A stretch of 40,685 nucleotides of DNA, from assembly GCA_002633005.1 (NCBI GenBank), contig NMRA01000495.1, positions 1-40,685 of the forward strand. The letters are read 5' to 3'. A program made the translations under genes and the position numbers. The stretch is from Phoronis australis. Taxonomy: Eukaryota; Phoronida; Phoronidae. Shown here piece by piece: positions 1 through 12,200 of this stretch. Under the pieces are notes generated by a model. It had not been told where the DNA came from. It searched no databases and was given only the letters and a program-made list of their open reading frames with translations. Position 1 is the first letter of the stretch. Every line of letters starts with the position of its first letter.

Positions 1-3000
1 GTCAGAAAATTCATCGGTGAAAGGCACAAAAATAAGGGATTTGTGTGTTTTGACTTTTTAATTGACTAAAAGTTCCTCTTTGTCGATTACCACGTTCTGT
101 AGTTGTTTTTTGTAGAGTTTGGTTTGGTTTTTAAATTGGTGTTAATTTCTAATGTATTAATTATGGGAGGAGTGAATTTCTACTCTTAGTCATTCTCATC
201 GCATAATCCATGATCGTGGGTATTGTTTTAGAAACTAAATAACAGCGATAAGTTACAGTCCTTTAAAACTGAACGTCTTGCGTTGCGGTATTCGTGTTGT
301 TAAAGGCGTCAGTGTAATTCTGCTGGTGTATACAATGTAGTAACATACAACATGTTTGACTTGTTGGCATTGAAAGATTTGCGGGTTATCTCAGTAGTAG
401 CCCTGGTGCAGCAAGTGATTTTTAAATTTGTTTCAACATAAAAATCGAGTCCACATAATTGTCTTATCAGAGTGTAGGTTTATAAAACTTTGCCTTGTTC
501 ATTTCACAAAAACACTTTTTTTGTCATAGATGACTCATCTGTTTTGCAATCGTAAGTGTATTATCTTTATATACGCTCCTTCGTCTTCCAAAATTGTCTC
601 GTTTTAATTTCTGTCTGGTTTATTCATCTGTTTTAACATATTAAATAACTTACTATACCAACAGAAAGTAGACATTGACAATCTGATTATGTACTGGTGT
701 AACGTTTATTTGGCAGCTAGGTTTGAAGACAGGGAGATGAATATTTTGTTTGGAAAATTCTTAATAAATGTGGTGAAAGTATAAACTTGGACTTTTGGTG
801 TACTTCTGTCCCTGACGAAGAATCTGAACGTGGATTTAGGCCACTAATTGCAGTAAATTTGATCTCTACTTGTTCTTATTCAGACAAAATTTTTGGACTT
901 GCACTTTGTTGTTATTCAATGCCATGTTTGGCAAATAAAATGAAAGGTCGTATCAAGTCAATGTATTATAGCCAATTTTAGTTATTGGAACCATCGGTTG
1001 GCAGCAAGTACCATGTTGATGGCAAACTGTTCTCATGTATACAGTATTTTAGTCTTTCCTCAACAGGTACTTAAAAGCATGACCCAAAACTATTTTTTTA
1101 ATTTTGGGGGTTGTGAGAAAGATTTTGCCCGAAAACCTTAATGTCTTTCTTCCATAGTATCAATTTGATATAATTGTAGATTTTTTAATTTATCTGGTAC
1201 TATTATCATGTTCGGTAGTTTATGTGTGGTTTTACTATTGGAAGTTTACTCATTCAGTCTCGTTGCAAAAATGAAATAAAAGATAGCACATTTGTCACAG
1301 AGGTCCCTTCCCTGTAGATTCCCAATATTTATTGACGTGTGTTTGGATGTGTTTGCATTTTCCTAGTTTTTTAACCTTTCGTTTGGTCAAATGCAAGGTG
1401 GATATTTGTCCACTTCCCCTGGCGTTATGGTAGTGATGAGGGGTGCATTTTGGAAACACTAGAATCTCGCGAAAATGTAGGACTTCACAAGATATCACCA
1501 CGAAGTACATCCACAGCGCGTGATCATACTAGCTTCTTGCATCATACTCTTGCTTCTAAAGAACTGGGCCCGGGTACAGCACAGCAGGAATACGCCTGAG
1601 GTTTGTAAGACCTCATGCTGGTTTGTCTACGTCGTGCAAGGTCATAAACCTCATGAGAGGTTATGCCACCAGATTTACCCCTTTTTTGCCAAGTATGAGA
1701 ACCAACAACTGGTTACTAGGCATAGTCTGGTGAAAAGTATACATTGCGAATATCTGTGGTAGACACAAAATTGTTTTCACAAAGCTCCTCAGCAGATCCA
1801 GAGGGCGCTTTGGTACTGGAGTCACTAACCAAGTTGTGGCATCCTTACCGATTCGCAGAATAATATAGGAGCACTTCAAAATACCAGAATGACCGAGAAG
1901 CTATGTGTAGAGAAAGAAACAGATTGGAAAAATTCCATAATAAATTACTTGTTTTCAAATCAAGGGGAACGAATATCAAACAATGACATTTTTTTCGTTA
2001 CAAAAGACAAAGTATATATTAAATTACACATTATTTACACAACAGTGAAAAATATTGACATTCCTCATCAGATTCCAATTGACTAAAACGAGATGTAGAC
2101 CAAGGTTACCTGTAAAATTCATGAAAATAGCAGTATGCGAAAACGTGGCCTAAATGTGTTCTGTCAGCTTTTTACTCGGTCAAGAAATCAGAAAGAAATA
2201 GTATAAATTTTACACTAGCTGAGACTGCAGAAGTAGTGTAAATTAACAACATGAAAGTTAGAGAGCATGAACAGTGTGGAAAATAAACTTATAAATAGCT
2301 ACACACATTGACTTGTGCCTCCCTCTATTGAACTAGCCTAGTTCCAATTGGCTGACGGCCATATTGCTTTCGGTGAATAAACTAACAACCAATTAATTCC
2401 TAATTCTTCAGTTCCGACATTAGCAATATCCAATTGTAACGTCTTTCCCAATCGTAGTGTTGACAAAAGAAAACTGGCAAATGTTACACACCCAGCTTTC
2501 AGCCGCGTCATGAACCGTTGCTTTGTTGACAGTTCCAGCTGAAGCTGATAGAGAACTTCATTACAAAACAAATCTTGAGCTTTCAGACATGAGAAATTCT
2601 TTCTAGAAATTGTATTTTCAAGGCAAATGATGTCTAAATAAAACTACTGGCTGATAAAGAAACCTCAAAACCATCAACACAAAAGTGTACGTCTAAAAGG
2701 TATACTAGGTCATGTATTGCTAAGAGATTGCTAATTATACTTGTCTGACTTAGCACGTAGTGGTATTCTGCAAACTCAAATGAAAAACAAAAAAATAAAA
2801 ACTGATGTGGTATTACAGTGGGCTGCAAGTACAGAATGATATTTGTGATACTCACAGCAACAAGACAGCTGTGTTAATTGTACATGGCTACAAGCGCGGT
2901 GTTATCCTGGAGGGTACTGGGTGTTATGTGTGTAAACCTCTAAGATACAATTTGTCGAGTACATTTTCATGGATGGCTATGAATGGGGTGTTATATTCGG

Positions 3001-3084
3001 GATTCCTGGATGAAGTACCAGCACTCAAACTCAAAGTTGCAGACTGTTACGTCCTTTACAGACTGTTGTGTCCATTACAGATGG
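1..3084. other. 3' flank of SPATA1, no gene seen
   Basis: The part next to 3085 is probably the SPATA1 3' untranslated region and holds the repeats at 2884-3104. The rest is AT-rich. The short open frames here have no recognisable protein similarity, no biased composition and no splice-site support. Confidence 0.6.
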
Positions 3085-3104
3085 CTATGAACGAGGTGTT
3101 ATCC
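2884..3104. repeat. Diverged repeats around the SPATA1 stop codon and 3' flank
   Basis: The 24-bp word starting atggctat/atggctac and ending gtgttatcc or gtgttatat occurs at 2884, 2973 and 3081. The 3081 copy spans the stop codon. A 19-bp unit, cagactgttacgtccttta, is repeated in tandem with a few changes at 3040-3077. Confidence 0.8.
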
Positions 3105-3237
3105 TCGGCGTCCTTGGTGTAATATCTGTACCACCCAGAGCCGCAAGTTGTTGCGTTCTCACGAGATTGACGTTTATCTTCTTCTGAGACAGCTCTGCCC
3201 GCAAAGCTCTCAGTTCAGTTTCAGCTTGATTTCTCAA
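3085..3237 (-). CDS. SPATA1: SPATA1 exon 13 (terminal) and stop
   Basis: Fifty codons plus TAG (residues 686-735) after the acceptor atttcag. Starts LRNQAETELRALRAELSQKK, the end of the family domain. It finishes with a short Thr-Pro-Arg repeat, TPRTPRITPRS, which is beyond the conserved region. The DNA around the stop codon is echoed at 2973 and 2884 in the 3' flank. I found no AATAAA-type polyadenylation signal close downstream on this strand. Confidence 0.94.
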   Translation of the reverse strand: MRNQAETELRALRAELSQKKINVNLVRTQQLAALGGTDITPRTPRITPRS

Positions 3238-6200
3238 CTGAAATAGCACAATGTTCACGACATTAAAGTTACGAAAGTCATCAAATGAAATCTTTTCACA
3301 GAAAAGTAATTTCCTTATCAATAACTCAATGTAAACGTGTAGCAATAACAAGGCCAAGTGAAAGTCGTGAACGTAGAAAAAATTAAAACGCATCGTGTAG
3401 TGGCAAACTTAAGGCAATCCATTTGGTTAGGATTATGAATGCAAACTTGCTGTTCAAAAAACTCCAAAATGTGTTTCGGGTAACACGGAGGTTTTTAAAG
3501 ATGGTGCTGTAAGTGGCTTTGAAGAGGACAGTAACCGTTACTTGTGGTAATTACCGTTTCTTTGACAAATATGTACCATCCAGGAAACTATAGAATGTGA
3601 CGTAAACAGACCAGCGAAGGGCTCACATCTGGGATCTGCTTTTACTTAATCAATGTACATGTGCCATTTTTGTGTTCGTAGTTTAAGTGTTAGCCAACCC
3701 CAATCAACCCTGAAGCATTTCACTGTGTTGCTGAGGGTTACGGTGTTCTTGTTGGTAACAGAATGCTGTCATGGTAAGAAAATAATATTACGAGACAGAT
3801 TTTCATTTTTTTAGACAGCTAAACAGGGCAAAATGCAGCTGCTTCAAAAAATTTCATGGGGATTAATTGACAATGCGCTTAAATTAGGTGGGTGCATTGA
3901 AAACATTGAATGCTTAGTAATTTTACAATAAATCCCAACTTCATTTCTAGAATAATATAATCCAGTGTTTGAACTATTTTCACCGACTTCAAAATTTGAC
4001 GTCAAAAGTCCAGTATAGAACAAAGAGTGAATTACATTATACATTGCACCCATTTGAATTATCGCCAGATTGTATACACTGCACCCATTTGAATTATCGC
4101 CAGGGTGTATAAATTGGAGAAAAACACCAAAGTGAGTGAGTTAAACTAGATGTAAAGAAGTAAGAAAGTTCCTTCAAGACCCACGCAGCACTAATTAGGT
4201 CAGGCCAAAATCGCAAACTTCAAATTCTTGTAATAAATCAAATTGGCGGTTGTGAACCTCTCTGTTGAAGAAATCAATGAAGACTATTCACTCCATGGTT
4301 TTACCATACATAGTTAGTAACAAAGTTACAGTAACTCGATGATAAAAACCAAAACAAACCACAACAATGGTTATCCAAGATAACGCTGAATGGGGCTTTA
4401 AAAAGGAGACTTAAATTCAGGAATGAGCGATAAACTGAATGTGGGCAATAACAGCCCCCACCCCCCAAGCTCCCCACCTCAAAGTGGTTTCGAGACGTTA
4501 CCTTCATTTCTGCTGTAAGTTTGACTTTAGCCGTTTCAACCTTCCTCTTCAATTCGTCGTTGTCGTGAATCAGCTTTGTGGCCTGGATTTTATAATTGTT
4601 CTGAAAAATAACTGAAGGGTTAGCAAAACAACACATTCGAGATGACTAAACGTGTAACTCGGGCATTACAATAGTCATTGCGTTTCAATATCCAATAGGT
4701 TCACTACAACAAAAACAACTTAACTGAATACCTAAAGTTGATCCTTTTCATTCAGAAAATTTGCTACGTGTCAACACACACAATCTCATACTGCACTACT
4801 TCAGAGAATGACATTTATAACGGAGACTGCATGTATCCTAGTGCCCTCTATAGGACTTCTAGCTCCTCTAGTCAAAACACAACTCGGTACAAGTACAAGC
4901 TGTGGTCACCTTGATTGAAGGGTTTCCAGCCGTCTTCTTGCTGGTCTTGTCCTTGTTGACTTCCAGCTGAGCCATCAGTTTACGATGTAACATGTCCACC
5001 TCGTTGCGTAGTCGTGCACTCTCATCTTCCAATGGGCCAGTCTTCTTTTTCTCATCAAAATACTTCTTCTTCCACATATCTCGAGCTGCAAGAATGAGGC
5101 AACATCAAATATTAATTATACAGTCAAGTTTCATGACTTTTTTGTCTGAGTTTTAGACTAACTGCCAAATGGGTTATTAAAAATGGCGCCATGTTCATCT
5201 TTAAATCCCATAGCTCCCCACAATAGTGCCATCAGAGTAGTTACTCACTAGTACCAATTGTAGTAATTAGACTAGCAAATAGTAATTAGTAATCACGATA
5301 GCAATAAATAGTAATTACAAAACAGGAGCATACCCTATCCACTTTTGACAATGCCTATGGCATTTATGGCAAGATATTGAAAAACCAGTGGGTGAGCATT
5401 GAGGTCAACTTAAATAAGTAAACATGGTAGATTTTTTCAAATTTTGGGGTTGGGTTTGTGTATCGTAAATAATGGTTTCTAATAATAAAGATACCTAAAG
5501 TACAAGACAAAAGTAATCAGAAAACATACGTCATGACGGCTAAATCAGTCATAACAGCAAAACTGACAGCAAAATTATCATGAGAGCAAAATTATGATTA
5601 CATAATGGCATAGCCAACTCACTAGACTCTCCTATTAATAGTACTTCATTCTCAGTCGCGAGAGGTATCCACTCTGTCAAAAAATTTGGCTTCTGCCCAG
5701 CTGTGACACAACGGGCAATTCTGGGTCGTTTTGTCAGAATACTTTTGGCGTTTACTGTATATTATTATTTAAGTAATATTACTGGACAGTACTACAAATG
5801 GAAATGTCCGTGTTCTCTACTCCCCCCTTCTGTCGTCCCCAACCCTCACCTTGGCTCCGCCTGTTGTTCGTCTTAGTCTGCATGGCTTTCGCCCGTCTGA
5901 CCAACTCTTCCCGTTTCCTCTCAGCCTCATTACGCTCCTGCCGGGCCTGCTCAATCTCCTCCAAAAGCTTGTCTCCTAGGTAACCAAATAAGTCACAAGA
6001 TTAGTAGGAAAGCATTCTGTAGACCTAGTTTCTTGCTAGAAATTTTAAAGCAAAATCTCACAAGATTTAAAAACGAGTGTTTCATGAAAACACTCGGAAG
6101 CTTACAAGCTTGTCCTAGCAAAACGGCAGTCACTAAAGTGATTGTTCGCTGAGGTTAGAGTGTTAAATTATGGGATTGCATTTTGTGTTTCTGTTTGAGT

Positions 6201-9200
6201 GAAGATTTTTTTGCTGCGCGTGCAAGATAGCACCTTGCAGTCTTAGGAACTCTACCAAGGTATAATTAGTCGGAGTATTTCGATAGCAACTTTTTTCAAG
6301 ACATGATTTGTTCAACACTATATAATTACATAGCCTTAATTGGCAGTCTCTCCAGTTGACGGCAGTGGGATCTTACATCAGGTGTCAAGTTTGTACAGCA
6401 ATTGTCCCAATTATGTGACCTCGAAATAACACCAGTATTATTGACTTCCGAGACCTCAGAACAATTGCTGTACAACTGAGACCCGGCGCCCGAGGCCCAA
6501 CTTGACCTTCAATATTGGAGACAGTAACAACTAAAGGCTGTTCAGTGCAAGTGGAATGTTATGTTGAACACAAAGATCTAGCTAGCGTCTAGTAATAACT
6601 GCAGTGAAAAAACACTTTCAACAAAAATTTAAACCCATATTCATGAACACTGCTCACTATGGAAAATTGGATTTTTAACAAAACATCCCTTTTGTCTTAT
6701 GAAAAAAAGCTTTTCACTTCTCTGAAGTCACCAACTGTTACTATGCATTCTATAAGACAATTTTGGAAGTTTGGTTTTCATATTTATTTGAATGTATTAA
6801 ACAATGTAATATTTCAAGTTAAAATATATGATGCTATACAATGGTTATTAATGCAGCACAATCCATATTTCAAACTTCAGGAGGAAGCTGAAATTTTTTT
6901 AGGATCTGTTTGACCTGAGGTGACCTACTTTCTTCTAGCCTTGCTTGATTGACTGCCTCTGAATCCCCACTCTCCAGGTCTAACAGCGGGGGGCTGGGGA
7001 ACTCGTCTCCTCCACCAGAGCCATCCTGAAATGTTTAAGTGATTGTTATTTATTAATAAAGACAGCCAAATTCATCATATAGACATTGACATGATGAATT
7101 TTTGTATATTGATGTGTTTTTTGTAACCATACCTGAACGTGTGGTAAATATTTTTAATTTAGAAAACAAGGAATTTTATTTTATGCATTTTTAACAACTT
7201 TTTTTTCAACTGTTGTGACAACATAACCGAGCATTTGTGGCAACAAAGTCAGCTTTTGAAAAGATTGCAAAATTGAAGAATCTTTATCACTCACAGTAGA
7301 TTTTTGCTTTAATTTGGATTTTTGTTTTATTGGACAATTCTGCACGCATTTGGGATGGCTTCCACAGATACATAAAACACAACTTTCATGTTGGTTGCTT
7401 TTCCAAATATTTCGAATTTTCTTTAATTGCTTGTCATGATGTGCTTGAACTTGGAATTACATATTCGTTAAAGCAATCAGGTGATCTTTAATTGTTGTTC
7501 AATGTAAAGAATTTCTTGTAATTATTGACCCCATGATCCCGCACTTTCTCCTTCACCCCAACTTGTGTCACACAATCAAAGGAATTTGTGCAGAATAGCT
7601 TATCACTTAACAGTGGATTGCCAATAGATGAAAAAACTCAATGAAGGTTATTTAAAATTTACATTATTTTATGAACAGGCGATTTGCTTCAGTGCAGTGC
7701 AATCAATGCGAACGTGTGGCAAGTCTACTCGAGTATTCCAAGTTCATAGATACGTGATCTTGAGATCAAAGGGAACTCCAAGTGCAAGAACAGCAGTCCT
7801 ACTTATACTAAGCAATAGCGTTATATTTTAACACTTTTTCAGCACATACTGCATTATAGAACAATAAAACAAAATGTGAAAAGACAAATCTCGTATCAAA
7901 GATATAACAGGTTTACCCACCTCTTGTACATGATTACTAAACTGCTTATTGGAATGATTCGATTTATCAGGCTGTCCATTTTCCTGCCAAGCCTCAGGAT
8001 CTCGATGAGAGACACCTTGTGTACTCCTGGAAAGTTAAGTTTGTGGTATATGGGCCGTTTGTTCCATTAGTCAGCTTTAAGGCAACTTTGGTAGGGTGGT
8101 TTGAGGAATTTGCATCACAATGAACCTTAACATGAAACAGTATTTTTAATCTTACAGCAATGTACAGTGAAAAAAAGACATAAATTTGACAAAAATACAT
8201 TGATGATATGCAAATCAGATTTCAGGTAGTTTCTCTTCACATTGCTGAGATGAAAGGTCTCGTTATATGCCAATTTGAACCAATCTGGTCTTTTAAGCGC
8301 AACAAAAAATAAGCCTCGGAGGTTGCAGAAATGGTTTGATAAAACTGTTTGTGGTTTTAAAAACCCCAAATAAGCCGAATGGAAACAACGCCTACAAAAT
8401 TTTGAATCAGTGTGCTTCTGCGAGACAGGAAGGGACGATCGTCTAAATTCCTATAGGTCTACGTGTGAATGTTATGAAACTACATTCATTTTTTAATATT
8501 TTAACAAGAATAGCCTGACCAGAATTGAGATCTACTATCTAGGGTTGCAGGGGGGGGGGGAGGGTTAAGCTGACCCTCAGTAAATGAGCACAGTGTCAAA
8601 AATGTTTTTCCTGTCATAAATTTTACCGACTGAATGAGTAAAGTTGCCGTCCATAAAATCAGTCATGCCACTGCTAAGAGCAAGGAGGCAAGACGATTAT
8701 TAATTGAATGCTTTAAATTTCCAAAAATGACAGAATACAAACTTCTACCTCACAGGTACAGTTAAAAATTCTTCAGCTTGGGTCACACAATGTGGTGGAC
8801 ATGTGACATTTCTTTTTGTCAAATTTCTCAACAAAAATAATGTTTCGGGAAAATTTACTTTGCATTTAGCACAGTTTGCATGGTGTAGCTATTATCAAAC
8901 ATTTGATAAAAATTTTGAGCATTTGCAACAATGTGATACTAGTAAGCCTCTGAAAAATAGAGAAGTGGAAATTTTAGCAATTATTTTTGTCCCAAATTGA
9001 AGATGTTTACATCAAATCATTAATGTGATAAAATGTCTCGCGACATTAGTAAGGACTCACCAATTTAGGACACTATACGACTAGTGAAATTTTATTTTCC
9101 CATTTTTCCATGGAAGACGTGTAGCACCAAACTGATGTTTTTCATGAACAGGTTCTGTACCACAGCTGCTGTAGGGCAGCATTTTGAGGAACTGTGGACA

Positions 9201-12200
9201 ATCACAACATGGGTGGAAGTTCTTGAAAATTAAAAAGGGCATATTTAGCAATCTTATACTTTGTCCCAAACTGGTGATGTAATTCTTGACATGTCATGTG
9301 GGGTACATGATTACTTACCTGTCACTGGTTTGCTGATCATGTTTCGAGTTCTTAGGATCACTCGCTCTGCGATTGGTGTCATCTTCGACCCATTTCTGGG
9401 TCAAGTCCTGATTATCTGGTCGCTGGCCGTACTGGTTATTTTTATCATTCTCATCCTGCACCCTGGCCTTTTGCCTAAAAAGGGACGCAAATAATAGTAA
9501 ACACATTCACTCTTGGTACTTCCAACTCAATGACGTAACTTGATATAAATCTATTAACGAATCAGTAAACAATGTTTCAAACTTGTAATTATAGATAACT
9601 CAAAACAACAGCTCTCATGATCACTGTCTAGTGAACGTACTAAGACTGGAACTTTACATAAACTTCTAAAGGTTATGGAAATTATGTAGGGGGTACACCT
9701 CTCATTAGAATGCAGGGCTTGGAATGACCAATGACAAAAAACGCGGAAACTTTGAAACTTTTACGGCCCAAATCATAACCAGCCTAGAAATGGTCAATGT
9801 GAACCTTTCCCCGACAAAAATCGGGACAAAAAAAAAACGTTACCACCATCAGTAGCATGCGTCTGCGTCCTTTTAGCTCGCCTGTCCACTCCCAACCCAC
9901 ACATTTTTGGCTGCAGAGCGGTAGTATTTGTCGCCGCGCTTAACAATAACACGCGACGCCATTGAAAATCCCACCACGCTGTCCCAGATGCCCCGGCAAT
10001 GTTGACAATTTACGTTCCTCCGAAACATAAAGAGCAACTTCCGCTTTTCGAGGTGAACGTCGTCTGCAACGCCGCGGTAAGAAAGGAATTTGCCGCGGAA
10101 ATTTTATATCAAATCCGATTTTTTTACGCGGAAATATTATAAAAAAAGCAGAAAGCACATTTGNNNNNNNNNNNNNNNNNNNNNNNNNNNNNNNNNNNNN
10201 NNNNNNNNNNNNNNNNNNNNNNNNNNNNNNNNNNNNNNNNNNNNNNNNNNNNNNNNNNNNNNNNNNNNNNNNNNNNNNNNNNNNNNNTGCTGTTCATGAA
10301 CCTTTAATGACACATAAGAGAGGTAGCAATAGCTTATATTAAGTCAATTGACGTGCGTTCTGTAGGACATCAGCCTAAAGATATACAACCCAACTCTTAC
10401 CTCTGAACCCCTTTATACTCACACACGCACTGATGATAAGGCACTGAACTCTGACAACTCACCTCTCAATAGAATCGCCACTAGCCTCTCTTCTAAATTC
10501 TTGATCATCAGGCGTCGGCTCTGATATCCCGGAGTCGTCTGCTGTGTTGCTGGTGTGCGTATTGCGTGCATCGTGTGACCTGTCATGTGACCTGGCCGTC
10601 AGTTGTCCCTGGTTACCACCCTGAGAGTCTAGCGGGAGAGGGGGAGGCGTAGCTGACATCGGTGACAGAACCCCATCACCAGGTGGCAGTGCTGACTTGC
10701 GTGCATTTTCTCTGGTTGGTAGCTTAGATGTTATGTGCGTAATTGGGGTTTTTGGATGAGACTGAGGCGGAGAAGTTTTGACAGAATTTTGACTGACTGA
10801 ATTGTCCGGACCCTTTTCCAATGGTTCCTCGGAACCCAAAGGTTTGGGGTGACTCGGAGGAAGTGTGGATTGATCAACAGTCGGAGAGGGAGTGCGTTCG
10901 CCAGGACTCTGGGAATCGGGCAAGGCAAGAATTTCATCTTGTGAAGGAGTTGACGGAACAAGACGGGGCGGTGACAAGTACTGCCGCTCATCAGGTTTGT
11001 GACTGTATGGCTGGGGAAGTAGGTCATTGCCTAGGAGACAGAAATACAGGTGTGCGTGAGGGCACTGTCAGGTGAACTAAATAAAACAATTTTGAAAACT
11101 GGAAAACACTTTCTTTTTTAGTAATCCAGTCACTGGGATTTTTTTGTTACACCATATATTTATGCTAGACAAAAACCCCAAATAAATAACTTTTGTAGTA
11201 TTTACTGATTAAATTCACAAAGCTGACAAAACGATTTGTTAGCCGAAATGACATTTTCATTTAAACTGACTTGAAAAAAAGTCCAATGTTTTGTTTTAAT
11301 AATTAAAAAATAACATTTTGTTTTGTATGTATTACTTTTGGTAGAAAACTCACATCTACAAAAACAATTAATGATTTTCACGCCACCCAACTCAAGGTTA
11401 AGACACACCTGATGTTAACATGCAGTGCAGCGTGCTATGGAAAAGACAAACAGTGCAAAGTCAGGAGAGGTAGGATAACCAAGAGGGCAGCACTTACTGG
11501 GTTGTGCACAGGGAAATCAGCTGAGCTACCAACCAACCAACCAACCAAGACACACAAATCAGCACTACCAAGTCAAAAACAATGTCCCTTAATGTTGCTT
11601 TGTCATAACAATTTTGATTGGCTCATGAAAAGTAAGGCGTCTCTCATTGGCTACCGTGAGTGCAAAATATGCAACCTCAACAGCAGTAAACGCTGGCTCA
11701 AGGAAACAGTACTGGATCCAAGTTAAACACAACATAATCAATTAACCAGTGAGAGAATCTGTGCCTATCTTTTGAGAGATTCAGTTCAACTTCTGGTTGG
11801 CTAGTATTCTGCTACCGCCTCATTTGAATATTCACAAAATGGATGTAACAAAGCAAGATTGGGAAATTCTGACAAATTAAACTTTTCTAAAACATGGTAT
11901 ACACCAGCCCTTAAATAGTGAAATGATTATCAAATTAAAAATACAAATCACGTTACTTAACAAGGTGTGGTAATTATTAGTAAAAGTTTGACCTTTTTAC
12001 GGAGAAGACGAAGACTAATGAATGCGCAACTCGTAACAACGATATAAAAGACATTCTAACTTCTCGCCACCAGGTGACAGAACATGTATAGGTTTTGTCT
12101 TCTGCAAAAGGGCAATTTCCCACAATCCCCTGCGCATACATCTGCTTCTATCCATTCCCTTCTCTTCGTAAAAAGGTCAACAACCACTCAGTTTTGCACA

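Larger units (their letters stand above)
3238..9318 (-). other. SPATA1 introns 7-12
   Basis: Introns at 3238-4501, 4601-4909, 5086-5849, 5976-6928, 7026-7920 and 8027-9318, all GT-AG. Apart from the 35-bp duplication and the 15-bp inverted repeat listed separately, there are AT-rich stretches, a tagtaatta-rich tract (about 5260-5315) and a G run near 8548. No additional exon was supported. Confidence 0.8.

Noticed and set aside
10463-11030. A short mucin-like or transposon protein from the Pro/Ser-rich frame alone
   Set aside because: Its splice phases join exactly to exons 5 and 7, so it belongs to SPATA1.
10821-11075. Plus-strand open frame opposite SPATA1 exon 6, and similar frames opposite exons 5 and 10 and the vanin exon
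   Set aside because: These are antisense shadows of GC-richer coding exons; the minus-strand frames carry the homology and splice continuity.
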